In this document: positions 1 through 6,141 of the stretch, one piece after another | How the letters are laid out: every line of letters begins with the position of its first letter | Position numbering within the stretch: the stretch's first letter is position 1 | Program-made: the position numbers and the translations under genes | Origin: Oscillospiraceae bacterium | GTDB lineage: Bacteria; Bacillota; Clostridia; Oscillospirales; Ruminococcaceae | Length of the DNA stretch: 14,391 nucleotides | Direction of reading: 5' to 3' | Assembly (NCBI GenBank): GCA_017394475.1 | Contig: JAFPYQ010000388.1 | Location: 1 to 14,391 of the forward strand | Notes under the pieces: model-generated | What the model saw: only the letters and a program-made list of their open reading frames with translations | Told to the model about the DNA's origin: nothing | Database searches by the model: none

Positions 1-1273
1 CACAGTCGTTTTCGGTGAATATGGACTTAGCCCTTGCTATGGCTTTTTCCTCCGTAGCATCCGTGCAGATGCCTATTATCTGGCAGTCCTTCTCTTCAAA
101 TTCCTTTGCCATAGTGCCAAGGGCGGGGAGCTCTCTCTTACAGGGACCGCACCAGGTCGCCCAGATATTGATCATAGTCACCTTGTGACCTGCAAAGATA
201 TCCTTGCTCGAAACAGCGTTCCCGTCAAGGTCGGTGGTCTCAAAAGAGATCACATCCCCTACCGCTCTTTCGGCTGTTTCCTCGGGTACAGGTTCATAGA
301 GCTTCACAGAGGAGAGGAATGTCTCCTTATCCGCCAGCAGATCGCGGAATTCATCGTAGAGATCGCCCATATATTCCTTGATACGCTCGTCATCATCATC
401 CGCATCACTGAACTGAACGAGATAGAATGTGGTGCTGCCGCAGGTGTCAAGCTTCTCCATCAGCTTTATACCGGAATCATGATCCTTTGCGATGAACTCA
501 CGGAGCTCATCCTCTGTCCTGTCGCTGTCGATGGAATAGATGGTGTAAAGGTTGCAGCTCAGACTGCGCCAGTCATCCCAGTGCTCCCTGGGAGCCTCGG
601 GCTTTTCCGTATCGTCGAGCACTGCGTTCATGTAGTCTTCCAGATACTGGTTGAAAAGGTCCACATCCTCCGCATGTATGGCATAGTAGTCGAGATTGAA
701 GGATTGTACCACAGGGTCTTCCTTGTTCACATAATTCGCACCAATATCGATAGTTCCTTTGGTATTCTTATACTTCGGGAGCAGCGTGAATGTGATGCCG
801 AATGAACTTACATCACAGATATCATCTTCGGAGACCCCGGAGCTGTCGCTTCCCGCTTCGGCTTTAAGGACTATCTCGGTAGTGCCGGGAACAGCGATAT
901 ATTCGGTATCGTCACTCATATAGCCATCGGGGGCACTGAGGATATGTGCGGTATAATCCCCTTCATCGCCCTCGAATGAAGCAATGCCGTCCTCCCCTGT
1001 GGTGCCCAGAACGCACTCTATATCAGAGCAGAACTGCACTGTAACTCCCTTGACGGGAGCACCGTTCTCATCGGTCACCAGCACATTGTAGCCTGCAGCG
1101 GATGATGTTTCATTCTCCGTGGTCTCGGACACCGTCTGTCCGACAGTTTCCTGTACAGTGGAGCTTTGAGTATCTGCAGTGGTATCGATAGCAGCGGGTG
1201 CCTTGCCGCCGCAGCTGCTCAGGATAGAAACGCAGAGCAGTAATGCTGCTGCGGTATATGTTTTTCTTTTCAC
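1..1273 (-). CDS. TlpA/ResA-like thioredoxin-fold lipoprotein, 3' end outside window
   Basis: Partial gene running off the left edge, with 424 codons visible. Translated by hand from a GTG at 1273 preceded by AAAGGAAAAAG. The overlapping ATG at 1275 runs straight into TGA, which favours GTG. The N-terminus is a lipoprotein signal (KRK, hydrophobic core, lipobox L18-S-S-C21), so the mature protein should be lipid-anchored outside the membrane. A Thr/Ser-rich linker (about 25-60) leads to a small Ig-like or carboxypeptidase-regulatory-like domain (about 62-138, with motif TDENGAPVKGV). An acidic middle region of about 200 residues is not recognised. The C-terminal redoxin domain carries the active site WCGPC at 374-378 (bases 140-154) in the context NIWATWCGPCKRELP, typical of TlpA/ResA proteins that reduce extracytoplasmic disulfides. 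It starts 59 bases after the dipeptidase gene with no terminator between, so co-transcription is likely. The partner substrate is unknown. Confidence 0.85.
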   Translation of the reverse strand, partial: MKRKTYTAAALLLCVSILSSCGGKAPAAIDTTADTQSSTVQETVGQTVSETTENETSSAAGYNVLVTDENGAPVKGVTVQFCSDIECVLGTTGEDGIASFEGDEGDYTAHILSAPDGYMSDDTEYIAVPGTTEIVLKAEAGSDSSGVSEDDICDVSSFGITFTLLPKYKNTKGTIDIGANYVNKEDPVVQSFNLDYYAIHAEDVDLFNQYLEDYMNAVLDDTEKPEAPREHWDDWRSLSCNLYTIYSIDSDRTEDELREFIAKDHDSGIKLMEKLDTCGSTTFYLVQFSDADDDDERIKEYMGDLYDEFRDLLADKETFLSSVKLYEPVPEETAERAVGDVISFETTDLDGNAVSSKDIFAGHKVTMINIWATWCGPCKRELPALGTMAKEFEEKDCQIIGICTDATEEKAIARAKSIFTENDC

Positions 1274-1332
1274 ATTCTTTTTCCTTTCCCCGATGTTAAG
1301 TTGTTTACATTTGTCTGTTTTCTTACGGTATG

Positions 1333-1995
1333 CTATTTTTTCAGATAGTCAGCGGAAACGGGGAACTCGAAATATGTTTCCGGATAGGGCTCGTCCTTCA
1401 GCGTAAAATGCCACCATTCGCAGTCAAGGGTCTCAAAGCCGTTTCTCACCATAACGCCCTGCAGCAGCATACGGTTCAAATACTGTTCCTCGGTGATGCC
1501 CTTGTAATCCGGATGTGATATCTCCCCGAACATATCGAAGGGGCTGCCCATATCCACTTCCTTGCCTGTTTTCATATCAAGCAGAGTAAGGTCTACCGTG
1601 CTCCCCCTGCTGTGGCTCGACTGCTTTGCGATATAGCCCTTTGCAAAAAGCTCCTGCTTTTCAAGACCGGGATAGAAATACTGCTTCATGCGGATATCCG
1701 TATCCTCTATCCCCCACATCATAAAGTGCTTTACCGCACTGACAGGACGGTAGGCATCAAACACCTTTATCCTGTAGCCCTGCACCATAAGCTCATTGCT
1801 GACAGTTTTCAGTGCCCTTGCTGCCTCTCTGGTGATAAGGGCGACAGGCTCTTCATAGCCGTCGATCCTGTCACCTATGAAATTATAGCTTGAATGATAA
1901 CGTATCTCCTGGATAACAGAGGGCACAAGATCGGACAACACCACAAACCCCGAAGGATCCATCGTTTCAGACACTACACCGACTTTCACAAGCAT
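1333..1995 (-). CDS. VanX-family D-Ala-D-Ala dipeptidase (peptidase M15D)
   Basis: A 220-residue zinc D,D-dipeptidase expected to hydrolyse D-alanyl-D-alanine; the family is usually about 200 residues. Signature residues are all present with VanX spacing: R83 in DAYRP (transition-state Arg), H128 and D135 in SSHSRGSTVDL (zinc ligands), and E193/H196 in EWWHF (catalytic Glu and third zinc ligand). R-H, H-D and E-H distances of 45, 7 and 3 match those I recall for VanX. No signal peptide is seen, so it is probably cytoplasmic. No vanH, vanA or VanRS genes are visible, so a role in D-Ala-D-Ala turnover is as plausible as glycopeptide resistance. The ribosome site AAGGAG lies only 2 bases before the ATG. 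A GTG two codons downstream (1989) has better spacing and may be the true start. It is transcribed from the promoter at 2057-2085 and probably continues into the lipoprotein gene. Confidence 0.9.
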   Translation of the reverse strand: MLVKVGVVSETMDPSGFVVLSDLVPSVIQEIRYHSSYNFIGDRIDGYEEPVALITREAARALKTVSNELMVQGYRIKVFDAYRPVSAVKHFMMWGIEDTDIRMKQYFYPGLEKQELFAKGYIAKQSSHSRGSTVDLTLLDMKTGKEVDMGSPFDMFGEISHPDYKGITEEQYLNRMLLQGVMVRNGFETLDCEWWHFTLKDEPYPETYFEFPVSADYLKK

Positions 1996-2056
1996 CTCTC
2001 CTTACAATCACCGGGCGGGAAATGAGTCATCCCACCCCATCAACGCATTTTTCTTT

Positions 2057-2085
2057 ATTATAGCATTATTTGTATGAATTGAAAA
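2057..2085 (-). promoter_or_regulatory. Sigma-A promoter for the dipeptidase operon
   Basis: On the minus strand, -35 TTTTCA (2085-2080), a 17-base spacer and a perfect -10 TATAAT (2062-2057) with an extended TG motif (TGCTATAAT). Transcription would start near 2050, giving a leader of about 55 bases before the VanX-family gene. Confidence 0.75.
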
Positions 2086-2106
2086 GAGATATTTAATTTT
2101 TTTAGT

Positions 2107-2131
2107 TTATTTGTGTAACACTTACAAATAA
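2107..2131. repeat. Inverted repeat in the divergent intergenic region, possible operator
   Basis: TTATTTGT (2107-2114) and ACAAATAA (2124-2131) are perfect 8-base arms around a 9-base spacer. A second small palindrome GTGT-A-ACAC (2113-2121) overlaps it. It lies between the minus-strand promoter at 2057-2085 and the plus-strand promoter at 2192-2220, where a shared regulator could bind. No regulator family is recognised from the motif, and no T-run follows it to make a terminator. Confidence 0.4.
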
Positions 2132-2191
2132 GTTGTTGTTTTTTTGTGAAATTTGCGGCAGCCGATATACGCATCCTGCCGGAGAATGGAC

Positions 2192-2220
2192 TTGATTATA
2201 TTTCCGTTTTCTGTTATAAT
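2192..2220 (+). promoter_or_regulatory. Sigma-A promoter for the aldo/keto reductase gene
   Basis: TTGATT (2192-2197), a 17-base spacer and TATAAT (2215-2220) with extended -10 (TGTTATAAT). The expected start is near 2227, giving a leader of about 68 bases to the ATG at 2295. Confidence 0.8.
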
Positions 2221-2294
2221 GTTATATGATATGTTTTTTTGAGATCTCCGTAAAGGTATCTGCACGGAGATGACGCAAGCAGAGAGGTGACGAT

Positions 2295-3410
2295 ATGATA
2301 GACGTTGAAAGATCATCAAAGCTGGGTTTTGGTCTTATGCGCCTTCCCGAAAAGGACGGCAAGATAGACTATGAACGCGTTAACAAAATGGTGGATGACT
2401 ACCTTGCATCCGGCCTGAATTATTTTGATACAGCCTATGTGTACCACGGCGGAAAGTCTGAGGTAGCTGTGCGCGAATGTCTGGTAAAGCGCCACCCCAG
2501 GGACAGCTTTACCGTTGCTACAAAACTGCCTATATGGAGCATAAACTCCTTTGAGGACAGGGACAGTATATTCAATGAACAGCTCCGGCGCACCGGTGCT
2601 GGCTATTTTGACTATTATCTTCTCCATTCCATAGAGGACGGCAACTATGCCAATTATGAGAAGTTCGAATGCTTCTCCTGGGGACTCAAAAAGAAGGAGC
2701 AGGGGCTCATAAAGCATCTGGGATTTTCCTTCCACGGCACTCCCGCGCTGCTCGAAAAGGTGCTTGACAGGCATCCGGAAGCGGAATTTGTCCAGATACA
2801 GCTCAACTACCTTGACTGGGATGATCCTGTGATACAGTCGGGCAAGCTGTATGACATTCTTTACGCGAGAAAGATACCCATGATAATCATGGAGCCTGTA
2901 AAGGGCGGCACACTTGCCAATATCTCCGAAAACTGTGCAGAGGTCTTCAATGAGGTGTCCCCCGGCAGGTCGGCTGCATCCTGGGCCCTGAGATTCGTGG
3001 CATCTCTCCCCGGCGTGATGACCATACTTTCCGGTATGTCCACAGAGGAGCAGGTAGCGGATAATCTTGCCACCTTCGGCAATTTCGTCCCCCTCTCTGA
3101 CACCGAACAGACCGCTGTGACAAAGGTAAGAGGACTGATGCGGGATGTACCCCTCATCGGCTGCACTGCCTGCCGCTACTGCACCGACGGCTGCCCTATG
3201 GAGATAAGCATCCCCGATATTTTCAGCGCCGTGAACGCCATGAGGCTCGATCCGTCTGCATGGAGGCCGAAGAATTACTACAGGAGCGCTACGGACGGAA
3301 AGGGAAAGGCACACGACTGCGTAGCCTGCGGTCAGTGTGAATCAGTCTGTCCCCAGCATCTTGATATCATAGAGCTGCTCAGGGAAGCATCCGGGATGTT
3401 CGATGAATAA
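2295..3410 (+). CDS. Aldo/keto reductase with C-terminal 4Fe-4S ferredoxin-like domain
   Basis: A 371-residue cytoplasmic oxidoreductase. Residues 1-270 are an AKR TIM barrel with the family tetrad D45, Y50 (FDTAYVYHGG), K77 (ATKLPIW) and H111 (LLHS). The C-terminus holds two cysteine clusters of the 4Fe-4S ferredoxin type: C290, C293, C296 and C300 followed by Pro, then C342, C345, C348 and C352 followed by Pro. This architecture is common in anaerobic Clostridia and implies electron transfer through iron-sulfur clusters alongside, or instead of, simple NAD(P)H hydride transfer. The substrate cannot be inferred. The start is supported by GAGAGGTGA 5 bases upstream. It is transcribed from 2192-2220 as the first gene of its unit. 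Long antisense reading frames over this gene are composition shadows. Confidence 0.92.
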   Translation: MIDVERSSKLGFGLMRLPEKDGKIDYERVNKMVDDYLASGLNYFDTAYVYHGGKSEVAVRECLVKRHPRDSFTVATKLPIWSINSFEDRDSIFNEQLRRTGAGYFDYYLLHSIEDGNYANYEKFECFSWGLKKKEQGLIKHLGFSFHGTPALLEKVLDRHPEAEFVQIQLNYLDWDDPVIQSGKLYDILYARKIPMIIMEPVKGGTLANISENCAEVFNEVSPGRSAASWALRFVASLPGVMTILSGMSTEEQVADNLATFGNFVPLSDTEQTAVTKVRGLMRDVPLIGCTACRYCTDGCPMEISIPDIFSAVNAMRLDPSAWRPKNYYRSATDGKGKAHDCVACGQCESVCPQHLDIIELLREASGMFDE

Positions 3411-3414
3411 AAAA

Positions 3415-3446
3415 ATCTTCTCCGCTGTTAATACGGCGGAGAAGAT
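3415..3446 (-). terminator. Strong hairpin with its U-run on the minus strand
   Basis: Perfect 11-base arms ATCTTCTCCGC (3415-3425) and GCGGAGAAGAT (3436-3446). On the minus strand the stem is followed by seven T, the form of an intrinsic terminator. On the plus strand it is followed by GATGATGTAGG, with no T-run. It lies directly after the reductase stop codon. It may block antisense transcription from the right, or protect the 3' end of the reductase mRNA. No minus-strand gene ends here. Confidence 0.6.
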
Positions 3447-3465
3447 GATGTAGGATCGATCTGCC

Positions 3466-4167
3466 ATGAACGAAAACACAAATGCAGAGTTTAAAAGGTT
3501 TCTGAAAACATCCTGTCTTGTAAAATTCCTCATCACCCTTATTATCGCTGCGATACTTGTTATAGCTGCATTGAAAAGTATTGCTCCGCTCACACGCTTC
3601 AACTATATCTTCGAGAACGGGCAAATAGTTTTTCACGATCTGAGGTCGGGTATACCGATGATATGTGCGACTTTCCTTGCGGGAATATCTGTTGTATGGT
3701 CTGTATGTGCAGTGGTGATAACGATAATCAAAGGGATAACGCGGAAGGCTGATATCGGAGTTGTCCCGTGGACAGCACTTCTCATATTTATCGACATCAT
3801 CATGGCAGCCGGATTTCTGACAGGTGCTTATCTGTATACAACAGCCTGCAATGACAGTTTTTTTGATAACTATTGTCCGGAATTCTATACATTTGAGCAT
3901 GATGATAAAAGAATCGTCATGGCAGAGGGTGCGTACTTCTTTGACGGCTGTACTGCAGTCTATCAGGTATTCGATGACAATACTGCATGGGAGATAGGCT
4001 CATTCCATACTGACGATGGAGCGGTAAACGGCGGAAAATACGATCTGGAATGGTCGGAAAGCGGGATAAGTATAACATACGATACCGGAACATCGGCTCA
4101 TACAGCAAATACTGTTTTCATGAAATGGACTGATAAAGAGAGAGCAACACAGTCGATATCGATTTGA
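3466..4167 (+). CDS. Three-span membrane protein of unknown function
   Basis: A 233-residue protein whose family I do not recognise. Hydrophobic segments lie at about 18-38, 62-88 and 98-124, with basic residues (KGITRK, 89-94) between spans 2 and 3. The remaining 105 residues form a soluble, acidic, probably beta-rich tail containing YFFDGCTAVYQVFDDN and KYDLEWSESGISITYD. With three spans and a short charged N-terminus, the tail is probably extracytoplasmic. The ribosome site is weak (GTAGGATC about 11 bases before ATG). No promoter is visible in the 55 bases after the reductase gene, so it may depend on read-through. The sigma gene begins 66 bases downstream, so co-transcription with the sigma factor and a role as its signal sensor are possible but unproven. 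Confidence 0.75.
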   Translation: MNENTNAEFKRFLKTSCLVKFLITLIIAAILVIAALKSIAPLTRFNYIFENGQIVFHDLRSGIPMICATFLAGISVVWSVCAVVITIIKGITRKADIGVVPWTALLIFIDIIMAAGFLTGAYLYTTACNDSFFDNYCPEFYTFEHDDKRIVMAEGAYFFDGCTAVYQVFDDNTAWEIGSFHTDDGAVNGGKYDLEWSESGISITYDTGTSAHTANTVFMKWTDKERATQSISI

Positions 4168-4233
4168 CGCAGAAAATAAGCAATTAATGAACTGCAGGGT
4201 AACTGCGGACTTTGCCCGTATGGAAGTGAAAAA

Positions 4234-4794
4234 ATGGATGACAACGCGATCGTTGAGCTTTATTTAAAAAGAAACCAAAGAGCCATATCGGAAACAAAGG
4301 ATAAATACGGTTCACGGCTGCGCTCACAGGCAAAGCGCATCACCGCGGATGATTTCACCGCAGATGAATGTGAGAACGACACATATATGCAGGCGTGGAA
4401 CAGTATCCCGCCCAATGAACCGAGAACATATCTGTACGCCTACCTTGCAAGGATAGTGCGCCATATAGCGCTCAACCGCTGCGAAATGAACAACGCGCAG
4501 AAAAGACAGGCATATCTTGTGGATATCGAGGATGAGATGGAGCAGTGCATAGCCGCTCCCGACGATACCGAGAAGGTCATAGACGATCTGGTGTTCAAGG
4601 AATCCATAGACCGCTTTCTGTCAAAGCTGGATGAGGACAAGAGGAACATCTTCGTCCGCAGGTATTTTTTTATGGACGATATAAAAGAGATAGCCGAAAG
4701 ATATGATTATTCCGAAAGCAAGATAAAATCGATGCTGATGCGTCTGCGGGAAAAGCTCAGGGAACATTTTGAAAAAGATGGTATTTTTTCATAG
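4234..4794 (+). CDS. ECF-like sigma-70 family RNA polymerase sigma factor
   Basis: A 186-residue protein with the two-domain layout of ECF sigma factors. Region 2 spans about 7-90, with WNSIPPNEPRTYLYAYLARI and the conserved helix IVRHIALNRCE, which contributes to -10 recognition. An acidic linker (about 95-120) leads to region 4 at about 125-180, with LDEDKRNIFVRRYF and a helix-turn-helix IKEIAERYDYSESKIKSMLMRLREKL, expected to bind the -35 element. It directs RNA polymerase to a small target set. The ribosome site is GGAAGTG 6 bases before the ATG. No good promoter is visible in the 66-base gap upstream. Eighteen bases after its stop codon is the element at 4812-4845, repeated before the surface-protein gene at 7234, making it the best local candidate for the factor's target. 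Stationary-phase or general sigma domains 1 and 3 are absent. Confidence 0.87.
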   Translation: MDDNAIVELYLKRNQRAISETKDKYGSRLRSQAKRITADDFTADECENDTYMQAWNSIPPNEPRTYLYAYLARIVRHIALNRCEMNNAQKRQAYLVDIEDEMEQCIAAPDDTEKVIDDLVFKESIDRFLSKLDEDKRNIFVRRYFFMDDIKEIAERYDYSESKIKSMLMRLREKLREHFEKDGIFS

Positions 4795-4811
4795 TTTTCT
4801 GTCTTAAAAAC

Positions 4812-4845
4812 GCAACGCAGACAGTCAGAAATCTGCTTATATATA
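4812..4845 (+). promoter_or_regulatory. ECF-type promoter element, copy 1
   Basis: GCAACGCAGA (4812-4821), 7 variable bases, then AAATCTGCTTATATATA (4829-4845). It is identical outside the 7-base spacer to 7155-7188. AAC in the upstream block is typical of ECF -35 elements. The distance from AAC to CTGCTTA is 16 bases, as expected of such promoters. GCAGA and TCTGC also form an inverted repeat with a 10-base spacer, so a dyad operator is the alternative reading. Transcription would start near 4850, a few bases before the ribosome site of the two-span gene. Confidence 0.7.
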
Positions 4846-4873
4846 CAGAGAGCAGAAAAAGGAGATGGACTTG

Positions 4874-5185
4874 ATGGACGGAAAATACCTTCTTGAAAAA
4901 ATGGAACTTATAGACCCCGTTTATATCGAGGCGGCTGAGAAAAAGCCGTGCAAAAAGATCGTGATATGGCCGTATTATGCTGCGATGGCAGCCTGCATCG
5001 CCGTTATGATCTTCTCGGGGTATGACCTGTTTACCACACAGTATGAAGGGATATCGCCCTTTGCCGTTATCAATTCCGCAAGCATATTCGGAGACGGCAG
5101 TTTAGCCCTCTTAATATTTATTTCTGCTGCCCTCGTCACGGCAGCGCTGGCGGCGGTAATAATACAAAGGAGGAAACAAAAATGA
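4874..5185 (+). CDS. Small two-span membrane protein, probable anti-sigma factor
   Basis: A 103-residue protein. The ATG at 4874 is chosen over the in-frame ATG at 4865 because AAAAGGAG abuts the first and lies 9 bases from the second. The N-terminal cytoplasmic stretch (1-28) reads LLEKMELIDPVYIEAAEKKP, resembling the short 'IDxxYIEEA' tails I recall on membrane proteins encoded behind ECF sigma genes in Clostridia. Two hydrophobic segments follow (about 29-50 and 76-97), with an outside loop of about 25 residues and a basic cytoplasmic end RRKQK. Position and topology suggest it holds the sigma factor at the membrane. No zinc-binding HxxxCxxC anti-sigma motif is present. It is transcribed from the element at 4812-4845, so the sigma factor may drive its own inhibitor. 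Its TGA overlaps the next ATG (ATGA), implying translational coupling. Confidence 0.72.
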   Translation: MDGKYLLEKMELIDPVYIEAAEKKPCKKIVIWPYYAAMAACIAVMIFSGYDLFTTQYEGISPFAVINSASIFGDGSLALLIFISAALVTAALAAVIIQRRKQK

Positions 5186-5433
5186 ACGATAATTGCAGAC
5201 TTGACATGGATACACTCGAAAAGGTGAGCGGCGGCGCAGCAGCTCCCGCAGATGAATCGGCAGAAAAGCTCAAGGAGCTCAAAGAGGCTCTGAAAGAGCT
5301 GGCACCCGATTATACAGGCCACCGGATCCTCGCCCTTGCTGACAAGTGGGAAAAGAACGGCTACCAGCCCAGTGCAAGAGAGTTCGTAGCACAGGAACTG
5401 GGAATTGACTCTGCCAACATCAGGACACAGTGA
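5182..5433 (+). CDS. Peptide with double-glycine leader, secreted bacteriocin or signal candidate
   Basis: An 83-residue protein with a strong ribosome site (AAAGGAGG, 8 bases before ATG) and a four-base overlap with the gene before it. Residues 1-18 fit the class II bacteriocin/peptide leader: L7 at -12, L12 at -7, V15 at -4, then G17-G18 at the end of LDMDTLEKVSGG. A C39-peptidase ABC transporter would cut after G18; none is encoded in the window. The 65-residue remainder is not a typical hydrophobic, Gly-rich bacteriocin core. It has a charged amphipathic helix (SAEKLKELKEALKELAP), then what looks like a small folded helical region (HRILALADKWEKNGYQPSAR) and an acidic end. No Cys occurs in the putative core, ruling out lanthionine formation there. 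It could be an export-processed signal peptide, an immunity-like or effector protein, or a cytosolic protein with a chance leader. Confidence 0.78.
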   Translation: MNDNCRLDMDTLEKVSGGAAAPADESAEKLKELKEALKELAPDYTGHRILALADKWEKNGYQPSAREFVAQELGIDSANIRTQ

Positions 5434-5445
5434 TCATAAAAAATG

Positions 5446-5475
5446 CTCTCCCGTCAAAGCGGCGGGAGAGTTTTT
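5446..5475 (+). terminator. Intrinsic terminator between convergent units, probably bidirectional
   Basis: CTCTCCCG (5446-5453) and CGGGAGAG (5463-5470) form an 8-base stem followed by TTTTT. On the other strand the stem is followed within three bases by a run of six T. It ends the GG-peptide unit and, in reverse, the PrsW unit, whose stop codon is at 5478-5476. Confidence 0.88.
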
Positions 5476-6141
5476 CTATATGTCCTGTTCCTCTGTATGC
5501 ACATCTGTGCTGTTTTTTCTGTTTCTGATCATGGTCATGATCACCACGGGGATATACACCATTGAAGGGAGTATCAGCGCTGCTGCCCTGTATTCGGACT
5601 GTACCAGCACATTGAAGGTGGCGTGGAATATGATGGCGGTGATGAGCAAAGCGAAGGTGCCGCTGTAAAATAGCTTTCTGCGCTTGCGTATATAGCTCAT
5701 GCCCATGCCCACGCAGGCAGTGCAGGCACCGTGCATCAGTGCAGCCCCTATCACCCTTGCAAGTGCCCACGAGATGGTGACGGACTTGATATACTGGGTG
5801 AGTATGGTGGCATTTTCGAGCACTGCAAAGCCTATGCCCAGTGCAAAGGATATAGACAGCAGCGTATCCCTGTCATCGGAGAATATCAGTGCGAAATACA
5901 GTATGGGGATCGCTTTGAGGAGTTCCTCGGAAATAGGGGTTATAGTGGTGGTGACATAATCCATATCATTCCCGAAGGCGTGGAGCAGCAGCGTGTTTAT
6001 CTGCCCTGCCACAAGGCATATCACCGCCCCTGTTATCATATACCCCAGTATCAGGCGGGAACGCTTGTCTGGAAGAATAAGGAGCATGGGTATCATAGGC
6101 ATGGCTATGCACACGAAAAGTATCTGTATCATCTGCTCCAT
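5476..6141 (-). CDS. prsW: PrsW-family intramembrane metalloprotease
   Basis: A 221-residue polytopic membrane protein. All PrsW-family motifs are visible: the acidic pair ISEELLK (E72, E73, K76), GFAVLEN (E109, N110), MHGACTACVGMG (H137) and FHATFN (H173, N177). In Bacillus subtilis, PrsW (218 residues) makes the first cut in the anti-sigma factor RsiW, releasing an ECF sigma factor. The target here is unknown, but a small membrane anti-sigma candidate is encoded about 0.9 kb away. The start at 6141 is chosen because AAGGGGGTGA lies just upstream and the protein then begins MEQMIQILFV at the first membrane span. A longer frame from 6204 adds 21 unconvincing residues inside the upstream gene. 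It overlaps the end of the upstream membrane-protein gene by 13 bases, implying coupled translation. The symbol is by family likeness, not proven orthology. Confidence 0.85.
   Translation of the reverse strand: MEQMIQILFVCIAMPMIPMLLILPDKRSRLILGYMITGAVICLVAGQINTLLLHAFGNDMDYVTTTITPISEELLKAIPILYFALIFSDDRDTLLSISFALGIGFAVLENATILTQYIKSVTISWALARVIGAALMHGACTACVGMGMSYIRKRRKLFYSGTFALLITAIIFHATFNVLVQSEYRAAALILPSMVYIPVVIMTMIRNRKNSTDVHTEEQDI

Noticed and set aside
185..805. Plus-strand 206-codon open frame
   Set aside because: It lies antisense to the lipoprotein gene at 1-1273, whose frame encodes a coherent lipobox and WCGPC protein.
1333..1995. Dipeptidase as part of a vancomycin-resistance cluster
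   Set aside because: No D-Ala-D-Lac ligase, dehydrogenase or two-component genes are seen on either side within the window.
2316..3314. Minus-strand 332-codon open frame
   Set aside because: Shadow of the aldo/keto reductase gene; its translation shows no family motif and no ribosome site.
4144..4185. Possible third copy of the ECF element before the sigma gene (GCAACACAGT)
   Set aside because: The upstream block matches 8 of 10 bases, but the downstream block at the required distance does not match, and it lies within the end of the membrane-protein gene.
4865..4873. ATG at 4865 as start of the two-span protein
   Set aside because: The Shine-Dalgarno sequence abuts this ATG, leaving no spacing; the ATG at 4874 is 9 bases away.
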